A stretch of DNA of 6,350 nucleotides from positions 1 to 6,350 of the forward strand of contig JANYKP010000561.1 in the NCBI GenBank assembly GCA_025358195.1. Reading direction: 5' to 3'. Position 1 is the stretch's first letter; each line of letters opens with the position of its first letter. Shown piece by piece: positions 5,690 through 6,350 of the stretch. The translations under genes and the position numbers were made by a program. The notes beneath the pieces are model-generated. The model searched no databases. It was not told the DNA's origin and saw only the letters and a program-made list of their open reading frames with translations. Origin of the DNA: Cyclobacteriaceae bacterium. Its GTDB lineage: Bacteria > Bacteroidota > Bacteroidia > Cytophagales > Cyclobacteriaceae.

Positions 5690-6350
5690 ATGCAAAAATT
5701 TTCCAATGATGTAGATGCCGCCAAAGCATTGGCAGAATCTTATAAAAAATTAAAAACGGAAATCGCACGTGTGATCATTGGGCAGGACGATGTGGTCCGC
5801 TTGGTGCTTACGGGCATCTTCTGCCAGGGTCACTCACTATTAGTGGGTGTACCGGGGCTGGCAAAAACATTATTGGTACAAACCATTGCCAATGCGCTTG
5901 ATCTGCAATTCAAACGCATTCAGTTTACGCCGGACCTCATGCCGTCGGATATTGTAGGGGCGGAGACAATGGACAAAGAGCGCAACTTTCATTTTGTGAA
6001 AGGTCCTGTCTTTGCCAACATCGTATTGGCAGATGAGATTAACCGCACACCTCCCAAGACCCAGGCTGCGTTGTTGGAATCCATGCAGGAGTATGCCGTG
6101 ACGATTGCCGGTCAACGCTATGAATTGCCGCGGCCATTCTTTGTGCTAGCCACGCAAAACCCAATCGAGCAGGAGGGTACCTACCCCTTACCCGAAGCCC
6201 AACTCGATCGTTTTATGTTCAATATCTTCCTGGATTATCCTACCTACCAGCAAGAACTTGACATTGTGAAGATGACCACCGCAGATGATATAGCCTCTGT
6301 AAGCAAGATATTATCAGCAGAAGACATTCAGTATTTCCAGCACTTGGTGC
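5690..6350 (+). CDS. moxR: MoxR-family AAA+ ATPase, N-terminal part (3' end outside window)
   Basis: The first 220 residues of a MoxR-type ATPase are visible; the family is usually about 320-330 residues, so roughly two thirds is present. Motifs in order are the MoxR-typical N-terminal VIIGQDDVV (residues 28-36), Walker A GVPGLAKT (53-60), FTPDLMPSDIVG (79-90), Walker B IVLADEIN (111-118, D115/E116), and the sensor-1 region LATQNPIEQEGTYPLPEAQL (153-172), ending at DRF. All nucleotide-binding and hydrolysis residues expected here are intact. MoxR proteins act as cytoplasmic ATP-driven chaperones that mature or assemble partner complexes, often with DUF58 and von Willebrand factor A (Bat) proteins encoded next to them. 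That partner set would lie beyond the window. The ATG at 5690 is 65 nt after the surA-like stop. No strong promoter or Shine-Dalgarno is seen in the spacer, so transcription from the upstream operon remains possible. Confidence 0.95.
   Translation, partial: MQKFSNDVDAAKALAESYKKLKTEIARVIIGQDDVVRLVLTGIFCQGHSLLVGVPGLAKTLLVQTIANALDLQFKRIQFTPDLMPSDIVGAETMDKERNFHFVKGPVFANIVLADEINRTPPKTQAALLESMQEYAVTIAGQRYELPRPFFVLATQNPIEQEGTYPLPEAQLDRFMFNIFLDYPTYQQELDIVKMTTADDIASVSKILSAEDIQYFQHLV

Overview
The window looks like a chromosomal piece of a Bacteroidota genome, probably from the order Cytophagales. The reasons are the parvulin gene cluster with a signal-peptide junction ending in Ala-Gln, a promoter of the Bacteroidota type (TTG, 19 bp, TAnnTTTG), weak Shine-Dalgarno sequences, and moderate GC content. 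The genus is an inference. All seven genes are on the + strand and packed tightly. No tRNA, rRNA, CRISPR array or mobile element was seen.

Region 1 (about 1-1424) is a partner-switching module. It holds the C-terminal half of a SpoIIE/RsbU-type PP2C phosphatase, a stand-alone STAS anti-anti-sigma factor (RsbV/SpoIIAA-like), and an RsbW/SpoIIAB-like GHKL serine kinase. The last two overlap by 17 nt. By family knowledge, the kinase phosphorylates a serine on the STAS protein and the phosphatase reverses this, so the binding state of the kinase/anti-sigma protein carries the signal. No sigma factor or other output protein is visible, so the target is unknown.

Region 2 (about 1433-5624) is an envelope-biogenesis operon with its own well-matched promoter directly after the kinase gene. 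It encodes three exported proteins of the SurA/parvulin peptidyl-prolyl isomerase class. The first is a 644-aa periplasmic protein with two intact-looking parvulin domains. The second is a 298-aa lipoprotein whose parvulin-like region lacks the signature histidines. The third is a 452-aa SurA-like protein in which three of the four signature histidine positions are changed. Each gene overlaps the next (4 nt and about 47 nt), which suggests translational coupling. The three probably act as chaperones or foldases for outer-membrane proteins.

Region 3 (5625-6350) is a 65-nt spacer with a perfect 7-bp inverted repeat, followed by the N-terminal two thirds of a MoxR-family AAA+ ATPase that runs off the window edge. 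In Bacteroidota, MoxR genes usually head a DUF58/Bat (VWA-domain) operon, and that is expected downstream.

Overall the window is ordinary Bacteroidota core or near-core chromosome. The most interesting points are the graded loss of catalytic residues across the three adjacent parvulin proteins and the partner-switching module with no visible output.
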